DNA of 64,000 bases, taken from positions 56,861,960 to 56,925,959 of the forward strand of contig NC_065920.1 of NCBI RefSeq assembly GCF_024586455.1, read 5' to 3'. The DNA comes from Bactrocera neohumeralis. Lineage: Eukaryota; Arthropoda; Insecta; Diptera; Tephritidae. Shown piece by piece: positions 22,356 through 33,281 of the stretch. The first letter of the stretch is position 1, and each line of letters begins with the position of its first letter. The notes below the pieces were generated by a model. That model did not search any database, was not told where the DNA came from, and saw nothing but the letters and a program-made list of their open reading frames with translations. The translations under genes were made by a program, and so were the position numbers.

Positions 22356-23180
22356 ATATGTCGACTGGTGCATTCGAATCATCTATTTTTATCGATGGTC
22401 CAGAGAGAATTTTATGACATTTCATAGATTGGAAGTGAAGTTATTGCGTTTGTGTCAGTATGTTTGTGTTATCGGTGCGAAAATGAGCTTCGAACAAAGA
22501 GACAACATTAAATTTTGTTTTAAAATTGGTAAAACTTTTACCGAAACGTTTCAATTGATGTAACAAGTTTATGGCGATGACTGCCCATCCCGTAGCAGTG
22601 TGCACAAGTGGTTTCAACGTTTTCAAAGTGGTCGTGAGGACATAAATGACGATCAACATGCGGGCCACTCAAAATTCGTGATTACCGGAAATTCCATCGA
22701 AACTGTGCGTGAATTCATCAAAAATCAGCCAAAGTCATCATTGAAATTCATGGAAATGGAATTGAACATCCCGAAAACATCGATTTATCGCATTTTGACC
22801 AAACATTTGGGCTTGCGAAAGGTGTGTGCACGAATTGACCCGCGACCAAAAATTCCTCAAAATCTAACATTCGAAGGACGATTATTTGATCAAAAATCAC
22901 AATTTAACCATTGACCACTGATATGGCACCTTGCGACTTCTTTCTTAGCCTATGAAAGGAAAGCGTTATGCAGACGTAAAGGCCATTCAAAAGGCTTGCA
23001 CCGGCATACTAGCGGCCATACCGGCCAACGAGCTAAAACACTCCTTCGACATGCTTTGGGACCGTGCTAAAAGCTGTATTGAAGCAGAAGGAGACTGTTT
23101 TGAATAAAATAAATTGATTTTGCCGAAAAAACCATTTGTTCTGTTTTTTTTTTTGAGTTTTGTATACTTTGGAACGCACC
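22356..23180 (+). pseudogene. Mariner-family transposase relic with internal deletion (copy 1)
   Basis: Begins with 'MSFEQRDNIKFCFKIGKTF' (ATG at about 22483); a TAA at 22561 replaces a codon before 'QVYGDDCPSRSSVHKWFQRF'. The helix-turn-helix region runs to 'IYRILTKHLGLRKVCARI'. A large central deletion joins this to 'DYLIKNHNLTIDH', losing both the first and second catalytic aspartate regions. The C-terminus 'GILAAIPANELKHSFDM' and 'CIEAEGDCFE' is followed by TAA at about 23105. The 3' inverted repeat ends GGAACGCACC at 23171-23180. The 5' repeat is absent here but present in the second copy. Confidence 0.8.
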
Positions 23181-23379
23181 GTGCAAATCATTTAACTGCT
23201 TATGATGAAGGGAATAATTTTTAAGTTCGATTGCAAAGCAGCAATTTGAGTAAAGTATGCAATTGTTGTTAAATTGGTGATAAGCATTTATAATTAGATT
23301 ATAGTGTAAACATGGGTGTAATAAGTTATTGAGTTTTGGACAAATTAGCTTTTTTTTTGTGCTAGAAGAAAATGCTTAG

Positions 23380-23972
23380 GTTAAGTTAAGTTAGGTTAGA
23401 AGGCTGATCAGAGATCGCACGCGGACTAATAGATGTAGTCCTTTGTGAAGCTATTGAAAATAGAACTCATGTGTTCGGACTTACAGATCGGCAAAATGCC
23501 AGATCTTGATTTCTCAAATGCGGGACAGTCAGGAAGGAAGTGCTGTTTCTACCGCATCTTCTTCCAAGCAGCTTCTTCATACGGCGTCCGGTAAGATTCT
23601 TAGTCTTACAGCATGTATGCCAATAGGGCAGTGGCCCATCAAGAGACCCACCACTAATGAGAGGTTAGCCTTACTGAGGGCAAAGAGATCGCTAGATCTC
23701 CTGCGCTCTATCTTGGGCCAAAAGGTTTTTGCGACCGCACAAGTACCAAAGCTGCCCCAGCCTTGACTAAGCATCCACGAGGCGGATCCAGTAGTAGAAC
23801 ACAAGAGGATGCGGTAGCACCGACCCGTTCCCATTCTACCGATAACGATTATAGGTGCCTTTTTTCTTGCTGATCATAAAGCTTTGCAGTTAGCTGCGAT
23901 TTCGCTGTGGTCAGGCACCCTTACAAGTCTTATAATAAATACTCTCGCCGACAGACACTCTTCGACCAACCC
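23380..23972 (-). mobile_element. LINE-A 5'-truncated insertion with 14-bp target-site duplication
   Basis: AAGAAAATGCTTAG flanks it at 23366-23379 and 23973-23986. On the minus strand it contains only the C-terminal part of LINE-A ('GHCPIGIHAVRLRILPDAV' in the 23834-23577 frame) and the 3' UTR, ending in a short tail with TTAGGTTAG on the plus strand. The same insertion with the same duplication is at 33282-33722, so it predates the large duplication. Confidence 0.88.
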
Positions 23973-23986
23973 AAGAAAATGCTTAG

Positions 23987-25059
23987 CTTTATTAAATTTA
24001 ACACCGACTAAAAATGTCTGTATATAACCAAGTCTGTGTTATTGTTTTCTGAAAGAGACGTCTGGCCCCATTTTGACTCTGTTTTGATATACTTCACTAT
24101 ATTTTACAGAGTTAATTTTTTTCATAATATTCAAAGTTACTAGCAAATATGGAAATAGTTATTTTGTATATAGTGTAATATGCAATTATGATAAATGTTT
24201 ATAATTATTTCAAAATAATAATATTCTCTTTTCTCTATATGTTCTTAGGACTCCACACTCTTATGAAATGGTTACCCAAAATAGTATATAAATACATTGC
24301 GTTAGTGTTTATAATTATTTCAAAATAATAATATTCTCTTTTCTCTATATGTTCTTAGGACTCCACACTCTTATGAAATGGTTACCCAAAATAGTATATA
24401 AATACATTACCTTTTTCATTAGAGCTATCTCTGTTACCATTACCATTAGCAACAATTTGCCTTCATTACACGGATACTAATAAAGCAAAAAAAAACTAGA
24501 ATACCTAGAAAATGGTTCGTATTCCATTTCGCATTTACCCCATTTTCGTTTGCAACATTTTTACTTGCTTTCCTTCTTCTACGCAGTTTGCACAAGACAG
24601 TGGAGTATTAAGGTACTCTATTTTCTAATTTGCGCCACTGAATAATTTATCAATGTTTTGCGTGCTAATGTCATTGGAACTAAGTGTACTAATACATATT
24701 TAAATGCATCCAGAAGCAAACAAAAATAAAGGAAATATGAGTGGGACAGCTATGCAGCGGGATATTTATATTTACAACTGCTATTTGCATAAATACTTTG
24801 CCATTTAATCCAGAAAAAAAGGTTCACTTTTGTTTTGAGGTAATGCAGAGTTGCACTTTATACTTCGCATGTTTTTCGAATCAGTACATTTTTTTTTGTA
24901 AGTTGGTAGTATTGTTGGTGACATCTATGCTAAATTTCACGTCTAAATATTCATTAGTATTTGAAATACGCGTCGTTTTGTGAGGCTGTAAAAGTGAATT
25001 CTTCGTTTTCCTGAATTTATTATAGAAGGAAGTGCGATAATGCACCATCTCATACAGTT
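23987..25059. other. Unannotated AT-rich sequence in duplicated segment, copy 1
   Basis: No gene recognised. It contains the tandem duplication listed separately. The homologous stretch in copy 2 is 33737-34640. Confidence 0.45.
24196..24415. repeat. 110-bp direct tandem duplication, copy 1 only
   Basis: The block beginning 'tgtttataattatttcaaaa' at 24196 repeats at 24306, essentially without change for about 100 bases. Copy 2 has it once (about 33948-34050), so it arose after, or was collapsed in, the other copy. Confidence 0.9.
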
Positions 25060-25400
25060 GCATTGCTTATTCTAGATCATTTCGCCACATTTTCAACTAA
25101 TATCGTGCCGCAACCACCGCATTCGCCTGATTTACTTTCGTGTAACTTCTGGCTATTCAGCAAATTCTCATGACCACCTGAGGACACCGTTTTGAAACAC
25201 CGAGGATATAAAAGCTGAATCGAAGAAGGCTCTGATGACCATCACAACGAAGGATTTCTCCAAGTGCTATGATGAATGGAAAATTCGTTGGCAGAAGTGT
25301 ATTGCTGTGGGAGGGGATTACTTTGAAGTAGATGAAATGGTTTGTCCTTCATTCACCTTTCAATTTGATCACAAAGTATACTTATTCTAGTATAGTGATT
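25060..25400 (+). pseudogene. Mariner transposase C-terminal relic (copy 1)
   Basis: Plus-strand frames read 'FSTNIVPQPPHSPDLLSC' (third catalytic Asp region, PDL) and, one frame over, 'EDIKAESKKALMTITTKDF' and 'KCYDEWKIRWQKCIAVGGDYFEVDE', the classical mariner C-terminus. This lineage differs from the relic at 22356. The N-terminal part is absent. Confidence 0.75.
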
Positions 25401-26414
25401 AACACTGTTATCCTTGTAAGAATGTATGACACAACGAAACGTGTCTAACATAAACTGGAATTGTATTTCTAATTTTCCTTTATGGAAGTTCATATACGAC
25501 TCTAACATAACTATGTCTTAACTTATTTTAAACAACTTCAAGCCATAATTAATTAATTAATTAAAAAGAGGTTAAGTGCTTCTATAAACATACTTTTGAC
25601 TTATAGGTTGATTGGCAACATAGTACGAGCATTGCCAGAAAGGTAAAAACGAAATTTAGAATATAATAGGTTAATATTACCGTAGATAGGACCCCAACTT
25701 TACGGTATTGGCCCATTTTAATACTTACTCATGAAAACAAAAAACGAGTATTAATGACACTGCATAAATGATAGTCCTTTAATGAAATGTATAAATTTTT
25801 CCAAAACTATTTTTACACTATTTCTGTAGAGTGCTTTCGAAGGCACTTGAATGTCAAGTAGATTCTTTAACACGGAATGCTGTTATGAAAGCAGTCTATG
25901 CAAAAATATAGTTCCAAATGTATTGAGGATTTATGCTCAATCTAAGACTTGTCATGTGAATTTTAAGGGTCAAATAGAAGAAAACTTAATGATGTTTTTA
26001 ATATTATTGAATTTTTTCAGGAAAATATTACTCAACTAAAATCCTAAAATTTTCCATGAGTTATGCGATTTTTTTATAGAGATCTTTTAACAAGTTCTTT
26101 TTAATGCATCGTATTATTTGAACTTCAAGATATACTATTATGATAACAATAAACTTTTGTCACATTGTTGCCAACACTAAAGCCGAACAACAAACACCGC
26201 GCAAAATTTGCCATCAATGCGAGTGATTTATGACAATTTAACATTCACTTAGCTAAGTTTTCGACTTCAGTTGCTCAGCTCAACTTAAGCGGTTAATATC
26301 CTTTTCATCGTGGCATCTTATACTCCATGCATAAAATGGATTGAATCGTTGCCAAATTTTTTATGCATAATTATTAAATACATTGCGACAAAAATGTTTT
26401 ATTAGCCAGCTTAA

Positions 26415-26467
26415 GGCTACGTTTATGACCGAGTGGATTCGCGCCGCGCGATGCGATGAAAATCGCT
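26415..26467 (+). repeat. Harbinger left terminal inverted repeat
   Basis: 53 bp beginning GGCTACGTTTATGACC and ending GATGAAAATCGCT, complementary to 28813-28865 apart from three positions (8, 20 and 30). Confidence 0.93.
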
Positions 26468-26600
26468 ACTAGCGATCAAATACATAAATCCATTCGGAGG
26501 TGTTTATCGTGCAGCTGTTCAGCGAAAATGGAGCGACTGCTAGCGACGAAAATCAGCGATCAAAATTTTTGATTCAGTTGAGCGAATCGCGTTAAACACG

Positions 26601-28244
26601 ATGGACAAATTTATTGAAAAAGTGCGAAATAAAGAATGTTTGTGGAATCTGCGTCATCCAGATTATCATAATAGAAACAAAATCAGAAAAGCTTAGGTAG
26701 AAGTAGAAAAAGAATGCGGTTTGGAAGGTAAGTAATAGTATTATTTTTTTTTATGTAATAAACAACCTATGTATACTTAAGTGAATATAACATTTTTTTG
26801 AACAAAATATTTCTTAAAATTGTTTCGTATAGCCGTCGTAGCAGCTTCAGAGCTTCTGTTATACTGCCTCTGCTTATTCATATTTATGGGAATAGTTTGC
26901 TGAACTTGCATTAAGGTTGGCATACAAACTCCCTCTTTATCAATTATAATATTGTGTAGCAAACAAATAGTTTTAACAAATAGTTCTGCACCATAAATAT
27001 CAGTTTCGATTGATTTGGTTAGTAAACGCCATTTGTTTGTAATAATACCAAAAGCACATTCAATGGATTTTCTGGATTTAGATAGCATTGTGTTGAATAG
27101 TTCAGAGTCATTGTTCAAATTTGTTTTAGAATATGGGCGCAATAAATATTTTCTGAGTGGATATGCTTCATCCCCAAGCATTACGAATGGTGCTGCAATT
27201 TCTGTGCCTGGTAGATTCCGCTCTTCTGAATTTCATATTTCTAGTATCTATAAGCTTATGTAATGCCGAAGCTTCAAAAATGCCACCATCACTCTGTTTG
27301 CCATATGCTCCAACCTCAATGGCAGTAAACTTGTAGTCAGCAGAGGCAACGCCTTGTAAAACGATGGAAAAAAAAGTGTTTGTAGCTGAAAAACATGCTG
27401 CCAGAATGCGGTGGCCTTTTGCAACGGATATGTTTGCCGTCGATACTTCCAATGCAATTCGGAAATCCCCATTTGGAGTAAAATTCGTCTGCTATTTTTA
27501 TCAATTCTTCATTTGTTTTGCGATTCAAATGTTTGGAAACCAGAGACGTCCAAAGGGCGGCACATACTTCTATAGTAATTTTGGCCACTGTAGCAATTCC
27601 TATGCGATAAGAATAAGCCAAAGATCGGAATGAATTTCTCGTTGCTAAAAACCTGAAAATAAATTTAAACGAAATTATTCTTTTTACATGTGTTTCAGCT
27701 GGCTCTGGTGCAAAAAAATGGAAAAACTTGAAAGACACCTATCGTAGAGAACTTCGTAAGGAAACTGTGGTGGCTTCAGGCAGCGCTGTAATGCCGCATT
27801 CAAATGGACACATTTTAAGGATATGTGTTTTTTACAAGATATTATGGAATCGCGCTCCATGTCAGGTAACTCGATCATTGAAACAAGTTGTGATGAATTG
27901 GTGGAACTTGATGATGAAGATAACGAAAACTCCTGAATCCATAAAATTGATGCAGCTCTATACCTAAAACCAAAAAAGAAAACTTTCAGAAAGCTCAAAG
28001 GTTTTTGGAGTTGGAGGAAAAGAAGCTTAAGCTTCTAGAAAAAAACAACGATGAGGAGGATGATGATTACCATTCTCTTATGAGTTTCAAAAAGTACATG
28101 AAAAATATGGGTGAAGAAAAAAAAATAAAACTTCAGGAATCGGCTACGCCAGTTTCTTTTATTAGTTATGTGAATAGCAGCCCAAATATTGAAACGCAGG
28201 ATTCAAACAGCTTCATTTTTCCAAATGCGCAAAATTTTAATTAA
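26601..28244 (+). pseudogene. Harbinger-encoded MADF-BESS DNA-binding protein (two exons, inactivated)
   Basis: Accessory protein thought to help Harbinger transposase bind DNA. Exon 1, 26601-26727: 'MDKFIEKVRNKECLWNLRH' starts a MADF domain; a TAG at 26694-26696 replaces an expected Trp. The donor GTAAGT is at 26728. The acceptor TTTCAG ends at 27698. Exon 2 starts 27699 and completes the domain with 'AKKWKNLKDTYRRELRK', phase 1 across the splice. Near 27800 a one-base change shifts frame; the next frame gives 'WTHFKDMCFLQDIMESR'. The last frame (28005-28244) has an acidic coiled stretch and a BESS-like 'FKKYMKNMGEEKKIKLQ'. AATAAA is at about 28324. The 970-bp intron contains the antisense transposase exon 2. 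Confidence 0.85.
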
Positions 28245-28740
28245 GCTACTTAATATTAATGTGTGCAATATTATATTAAACTTACTTACATATGTAAGTG
28301 AACAAGTATAAATATTGAAATTGAATAAAAATTTATGGAATGAATACATAATATTGTATATTACTTACCTTATGGTCAGTGCGAGCCTTTCTCCAGCATC
28401 GATTGGTGTTTTCTGATTTCTAGTATTTTTTTCTATATGTTTGGATATATCATTCAAGATATAATTAAACGTGTCAATTCTCATTCGGTAATACTCCATA
28501 AATTTCTCAGGATATTGTAGAAGGCGGGTGTAACGATGGAACTCTCCATGGCTTTTTTGGTGTTCTTTGCAAATTGATGCACTTGGAATCTTTTCTGTTT
28601 ATGCAAAATCTTAAAATCTGCTGACACACTAAAAGACTACTTTCTGTAAGCAAAATTTTACGAACACGTGCACACATGTCTTTTTTTAACGAAAAGTAAA
28701 AAAAACTACGAACGGATTTGACGTTATAAATTTTCAATCG
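26777..28740 (-). pseudogene. Harbinger (HARBI1-like) DDE transposase, two exons, frameshifted
   Basis: Exon 1 (about 28740-28369) contains 'GEFHRYTRLLQYPEKFMEYY' and 'DAGERLALTI', with donor GTAAGT at 28368. Exon 2 (27652-26777) follows acceptor TTTTCAG and continues 'RFLATRNSFRSLAYSYRIG', in frame across the splice. Catalytic blocks are 'CIGSIDGKHIRC' (first Asp), 'KQSDGGIFEAS' (second Asp) and 'LGDEAYPL' to 'SRKSIECAFGI' (Glu). An extra T in a run of eight near 27366 and a further shift near 27222 break the frame. The start codon was not determined. The 716-bp intron contains exon 2 of the MADF-BESS gene on the other strand. Confidence 0.88.
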
Positions 28741-28812
28741 CTTCTGATTTCGCTGTACTGTAAACACTCAAATAGCTAGCGATTACGATGGCGAAACCGC
28801 TGGTAGCGATAG

Positions 28813-28865
28813 AGCGATTTTCATCGCATCGCGCGACGCGAATCCGCTCGGTCATAACCGTAGCC
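28813..28865 (-). repeat. Harbinger right terminal inverted repeat
   Basis: 53 bp; read on the minus strand it begins GGCTACGGTTATGACC. Subterminal sequence on both sides also contains repeated 'TAGCGAT' motifs that may be transposase-binding sites (inference). Confidence 0.93.
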
Positions 28866-28899
28866 TTAGGCGTAGACATTGGTATATGGTCATGTTAAC

Positions 28900-29981
28900 A
28901 GCAGCCCCAACACAGCAGTTGTACCACCTAACGGTTGAATGTATCACATAAAACTCATTGAGATAAATATAGAGTAATATACCAAGATAAATTATCCAAA
29001 GAGGGTTCAGAACGCGTTGACGACGAACCCCCGTCCCGGAAATGCTATCAACATCAACTGATCATCCCACGTCAATAAAATAAAGGGAAATTTGGGGCTT
29101 GAGAATCGACGATTCATGATGCCTTACCACCGTTGGGAAAATCAGAAGGATCAGTGAAAAAACCTTTTGAAGATTTTTTTTCCCAAAAAATTTTCCGGTT
29201 TCTTAAAAAAATTTCTAAATTTTTTTAAAAAAAGCGTAGCGCTAAAGTTTGTGAACAGATTTAAACTACCAGGATGACATGAATTATGTTATTACTAGCG
29301 ATGAGGGGTTTGAATATTTTGACCCGGGAAAAATACCAACAATCGGCCCAAAATCGTGGCAAAATTGAGTCGGGAAAAAAAATTGGCAGTTTTCTTCAAA
29401 ATTTTTCGGGGTGGGGTACCCGAATCCCTTCGACGAACAAACTGTCAACATGGAAAATGTTTAGTCCGGAGTTGTTTGCGCTAAGCTATTCCTAAAAAAG
29501 GCCGAAAAATTTTGGGCAACTTTGTTTTTCCAATGACAATGCCCCTCGCATACGACATTGTTCTTCATGAGTCTATCCAAAAAATTTTCCCCGCCATCTT
29601 AAATTTTCCCGAGTTCCAAACTGGGTTAAAAAGCCCGGGGCCCGCCTCTGCGCAAAAACAAACGACCGCTCCGGGGTATACCGTTTTTTAATCAACGAAG
29701 ATATTAAACGGGGAAACGACAAGTGTGTTGAAAAGGGGATTCCGGGAAAATTTAATTTAGCAACTGGTTTTTAGGATTAAAAAAAAAATTTGGGAAAGGG
29801 GTTTATTTCGGGGTTGCTGGGTGGGGGGAAAGAGTTTGAAATATAAATTTAAATTTAAAAATTGTGTGGTCTTTCTAATTTCTGCTCATGGTAGTATAAG
29901 ATATCTGTATAAGAAAAATATTGGACTAGGAATATACAACACAGATTTAATATGCTTTGATTCTCAAAAATTTAAAAAAAT
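28900..29981 (+). pseudogene. Mariner relic (copy 1) in probably unpolished sequence beside the gap
   Basis: It corresponds to 36010-37110 but is full of lengthened homopolymers (for example 'gggaaatttggggcttgag' against 'ggaattggtgcttgag'). A mini-me-like fragment (28905-28995) precedes the mariner N-terminal block. Because the changes are concentrated here and stop at the 100-N gap, this looks like error-prone consensus rather than biological decay. Confidence 0.7.
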
Positions 29982-30081
29982 NNNNNNNNNNNNNNNNNNN
30001 NNNNNNNNNNNNNNNNNNNNNNNNNNNNNNNNNNNNNNNNNNNNNNNNNNNNNNNNNNNNNNNNNNNNNNNNNNNNNNNNN
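29982..30081. other. Assembly gap (100 N)
   Basis: Exactly 100 N bases, the usual placeholder for a gap of unknown size. The frames reported across it are not real. Confidence 0.99.
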
Positions 30082-31404
30082 CAAATATATTTGCAAATAT
30101 GTGAATAAAGGGAGTGATATGGCTGTATTTAGAATTGAAAATACTAATGTACATTCTCCTCCGTTGAATCAAAATGATGAAATTACGAATTACCAAATTG
30201 GCCGGTATGTCAGTTCCAATGAAGCTGTCTGGCGTATTTTCGGTTTCCCAATTCATGAACGGAATCCAGCAGTTATCCATTTAGCTGTCCACCTTGAAAA
30301 CGGCCAGCGCGTATATTTCACGAACGATACAGTGCTTGATCGTGCTAAAAATCCACCAAAAACTACGCTGACCGAATTTTTTGAACTGTGCAATCGTGCG
30401 GATGCTTTTGGTGCCTTCGCACAAACACTTCTCTACTCTGAAGTTCCACGGTATTTTACATGGGCTCAAAAAAAAAAATGGATACCCCGCAAGCAAGGGA
30501 CACCAGTTGATGCGCACCCCGGTTTATTTAAATCAATTACTTTGGGTCGTGTATATACAGTCAATTCAAGGCAGACTGAGTGCTTTTACCTGCGACTATT
30601 GGTGGTTAATGTCACCGGGCCATTGTCATTTCAAGATATACGTAAGGTAGATTGACAACAGTATCCTACGTCTAAAGATGCATGCCTTGCTCTAGGCTTG
30701 CTAGAAGACGACAATCATTGGGACAGTACGCTTGCTGAAGCAACATTAAACTGCACAGGATCACAAATTCGTCTACTATTTGCTATAGTACTGACTACAT
30801 GTTTCCCGGCCCGAGCACAAATGTTGTGGGATAATCACAAAGATTCAATGACTGATGATATATTGTATCGACATCGTACAAGGTGCAATGATCTAACGAT
30901 ATCATTCAGTGATGCAATGTACAATGAAGCACTGATTGCTATCGAGGATCTTTGCATTGCTATTGCGAATTTGCCAATCAGTCATTTCGGTATGAGCTCC
31001 CCGAATCGAAGTGCATCTGATTTACTCGACACAGATATCAACAGTACGATACTGTAGAAATGGCAGGCATTGTTAGTCGCAATGTTCCACTACTAAATGA
31101 CGAACAAAAAATTATTTACGACCGAATCATGCTGGCAGTTTCGGCAGGACAAGGAGGATTCTTTTTTTTTGATGCACCAGGTGGAACTGGAAAAACATTC
31201 CTTATTTCGTTACTTCTGGCCGAGATACGATCCAAAAATGACATCGCATTGGCCGTATGTGGCTTGGATTTGGAAACATCATGCATTTCCCACGGACAAC
31301 TATATGTGGCATGTTCTCGCGTGGGAAACCGCTCCAGTTTGTTTGTGTTGGCTAAAGGCGGACTAACCAAGAATATTGTACACTCTATTGCACTGAGAGA
31401 TTAA
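30082..31404 (+). pseudogene. Helitron Rep/helicase (copy B) with helicase core deleted
   Basis: The frame is open from the gap edge: 'YICKYVNKGSDMAV' (Tyr-x3-Tyr nickase motif), 'YQIGRYVSSNEAVWRIF', 'HLAVHLENGQRVYF' and 'FYLRLLVVNVTGP', to a TGA at about 30652. It continues in the same frame with 'LLEDDNHWDSTLAEATL', then shifts near 31025. The PIF1-type helicase follows: 'LLNDEQKIIYDRIM' and Walker A 'APGGTGKTFL' (about 31175-31200). At about 31255 it jumps to the C-terminal 'ISHGQLYVACSRVG' (motif VI), so motifs Ia to V are missing. It ends 'SIALRD' with TAA at 31402. It is much better preserved than the relic at 1275. Confidence 0.88.
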
Positions 31405-31677
31405 TTTTTTTTTTCAATTGCCATAATTGATAGGATAATATGAATAATTATTTTTGATATTTAGAAAGCTATCAAAAATTGTAATTTAAAATATATTCGT
31501 TACTTTAATAAGGATTAATTTATTAACTTAAATAAAACATACTTTCATTGTTTATAATGCTTTCGATTATAAGTACATCCCCGCACACTTAGTAGTAGAT
31601 AGTTATTTTTATTGAACTAAAAAAATGTTTCCTAGAAATAATATACATGGCAAAACAACGTTTGCCGGGTTAGCTAG
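31405..31677 (+). mobile_element. Helitron copy B 3' terminus with hairpin and CTAG end
   Basis: An AT-rich 3' UTR ending at CTAG (31674-31677) followed by TTT. Just upstream, GCAAAAC-aa-CGTTTGC (about 31650-31664) can form a short stem with one bulged A. It is followed by 'cgggttagCTAG'. Subterminal hairpin plus CTRR is the canonical Helitron 3' end. Confidence 0.85.
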
Positions 31678-31680
31678 TTT

Positions 31681-32295
31681 ACATATACTCTTTCAACCAG
31701 TTGCTACAGATTATTATAGTTTTGTTTACCTAACGGTTGTACGTATCACCTAAACCTAATCAAAATAGATATAGGGTTATATATACATAAATGATCAGGG
31801 TGACGAGAAAAGTTTAAATCCGGTTGACTGTCCTTTGTCCGTACGTCTGTCCGTCCGTTCGTGCAAGCTGTAACTTGAGTAAAAATTGAGACATTTCGAT
31901 GCAACTTGGTATATGGATCCCTTAGTAAGTACCATATTTTATCGAAATCGATTTGTCGGTTCCCGAGATAAGGGATTTCATCATGAAGATCTCGGTGGTA
32001 AAATTTAATGCCTTTGGCCTATTAGTTATTGATTGATCGCGCTTTTAGTAGTTTTTAACAGTACCGTTATATAGGGAGTTAGCGGAGTTAATCTCCGATT
32101 TCATCCAATTTCACACTGTGGGTAGAAGTTCTTACAGGATTTGTGCTCAGCAAATTTGGTTTTATAGCTTAAGTGGTTTAGGAGATATGTGCATTAAACT
32201 TGCTAGAGAGCGGGGCCATGACAACTTTTCAAAGATTTTATGCTCACTAGTGCCCCTTGCTACGGGGTTCCTCTGTAGCAAATTAAAGGTTTAAA
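31681..32295 (+). repeat. Mini-me-like repeat, type D
   Basis: It starts with 'atactctttcaaccagttgc', a decayed left hairpin like that of family B, then 'attatagttttgtttaccta', 'tatagggttatatatac', the core 'gatcagggtgacgag', a (GTCC/GTCT) run (31828-31858) and 'gtaacttgagtaaaaattga'. It follows the Helitron end directly. The right hairpin is not obvious. Fragments of the same type occur at about 28905 and 36012. Confidence 0.65.
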
Positions 32296-32296
32296 A

Positions 32297-33080
32297 GGTG
32301 CGTTCCAAAGTTAACATGACTTTTTGAATCTAGCGCCCCCTGGCGGCGCCATCTATATGTCGACTGGTGCATTTGAATCTTCTATTTTTATCGATGGTCC
32401 AGAGAGAATTTTATGACATTTCATAGATTGGAAGTGAAGTTATTGCGTTTGTGTCAGTATGTTTGTGTTATCGGTGCGAAAATGAGCTTCGAACAAAGAG
32501 CCAACATTAGATTTTGTTTTAAAATTGGTAAAACTTTTACCAAAACGTTTCAATTGAAATATTCCGTGATCACCGGAAACTCCATCGAAACTGTGCGTGA
32601 ATTCATCAAAAATCAGCCAAAGTCATCATTGAAATTCATGGAAATGGAATTGAACATCCCGAAAACATCGATTTATCGCATTTTGACCAAACATTTGGGA
32701 TTACGAAAGGTGTGTGCACGGCTTGTTCCGCACAAATTGACTGACGACCAAAAATTGCTCAGAATCTAACATTCGAAGGACGATTATTTGATCAAAAATC
32801 ACAATTTAACCATTGACCACTGATATGGCACCTTGCGACTTCTTCCTTAGCCTATGAAAGGAAAACGTTATGCAGACGTAAAGGCCATTCAAAAGGCTTG
32901 CACCAGCATACTTGCGGCCATACCGGCCAACGAGCTAAAACACTCCTTCGACATGCTTTGGGACCGTGCTAAAAGCTGTATTGAAGCAGAAGGAGACTGT
33001 TTTGAATAAAATAAATTGATTTTGCCGAAAAAACCATTTGTTCTGTTTTTTTTTGAGTTTTGTATACTTTGGAACGCACC
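32297..33080 (+). pseudogene. Mariner-family deletion derivative with both inverted repeats (copy 2)
   Basis: The terminal repeats begin GGTGCGTTCCAAAGT (32297) and end with the complementary ACTTTGGAACGCACC (to 33080). The ATG at 32482 opens 'MSFEQRANIRFCFKIGKTF'. A deletion of about 110 bp then removes the 'VHKWFQRF' segment present in copy 1. The helix-turn-helix part, central deletion and C-terminus otherwise match copy 1. No TA duplication is evident at the ends. Confidence 0.8.
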
Positions 33081-33281
33081 GTGGAAATCATTTAACTGCT
33101 TATGATGAAGGGAATAATTTTTAAGTTCGATTGCAAAGCAGCAATTTGAGTAAAGTATGCAATTGTTGTTAAATTGGTGATAAGCATTGATAATTAGATT
33201 ATAGTGTAAACATGGGTGTAATAAGTTAGCTGAGCTCTTGGACAAATTAGCTTTTTTTCTGTGTTAGAAGAAAATGCTTAG

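Larger units (their letters stand above)
26415..28865. mobile_element. PIF/Harbinger DNA transposon with transposase and MADF-BESS genes
   Basis: A 2451-bp element with 53-bp terminal inverted repeats (three mismatches) starting GGCTACG and ending CGTAGCC. It is flanked by TTA(A) on the left and TTA on the right. The homologous site in copy 2 (about 35965-35985) reads 'ccagcttaaggcgtag', which is exactly what results from removing the element plus one TTA. A TTA/TAA 3-bp target duplication and the gene pair (DDE transposase plus MADF/Myb-like protein) are diagnostic of PIF/Harbinger. Both genes carry disabling mutations. Confidence 0.93.
22356..29981 (+). repeat. Large duplicated segment, copy 1
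   Basis: It matches 32297-37115 in the same order and orientation: mariner relic, LINE-A insertion with the same target duplication, a second mariner relic and a third mariner relic. Similarity starts at 'atatgtcgactggtgcatt' (22356 versus 32355). Copy 1 additionally holds the Harbinger element 26415-28865 and a 110-bp tandem duplication. Its right end is cut by the assembly gap. It could be a genuine segmental duplication or two haplotypes placed in series. Confidence 0.85.

Noticed and set aside
29821..30655. Long frames crossing the N run
   Set aside because: The runs of X come from the 100-N gap; only the part from 30082 is real (Helitron).
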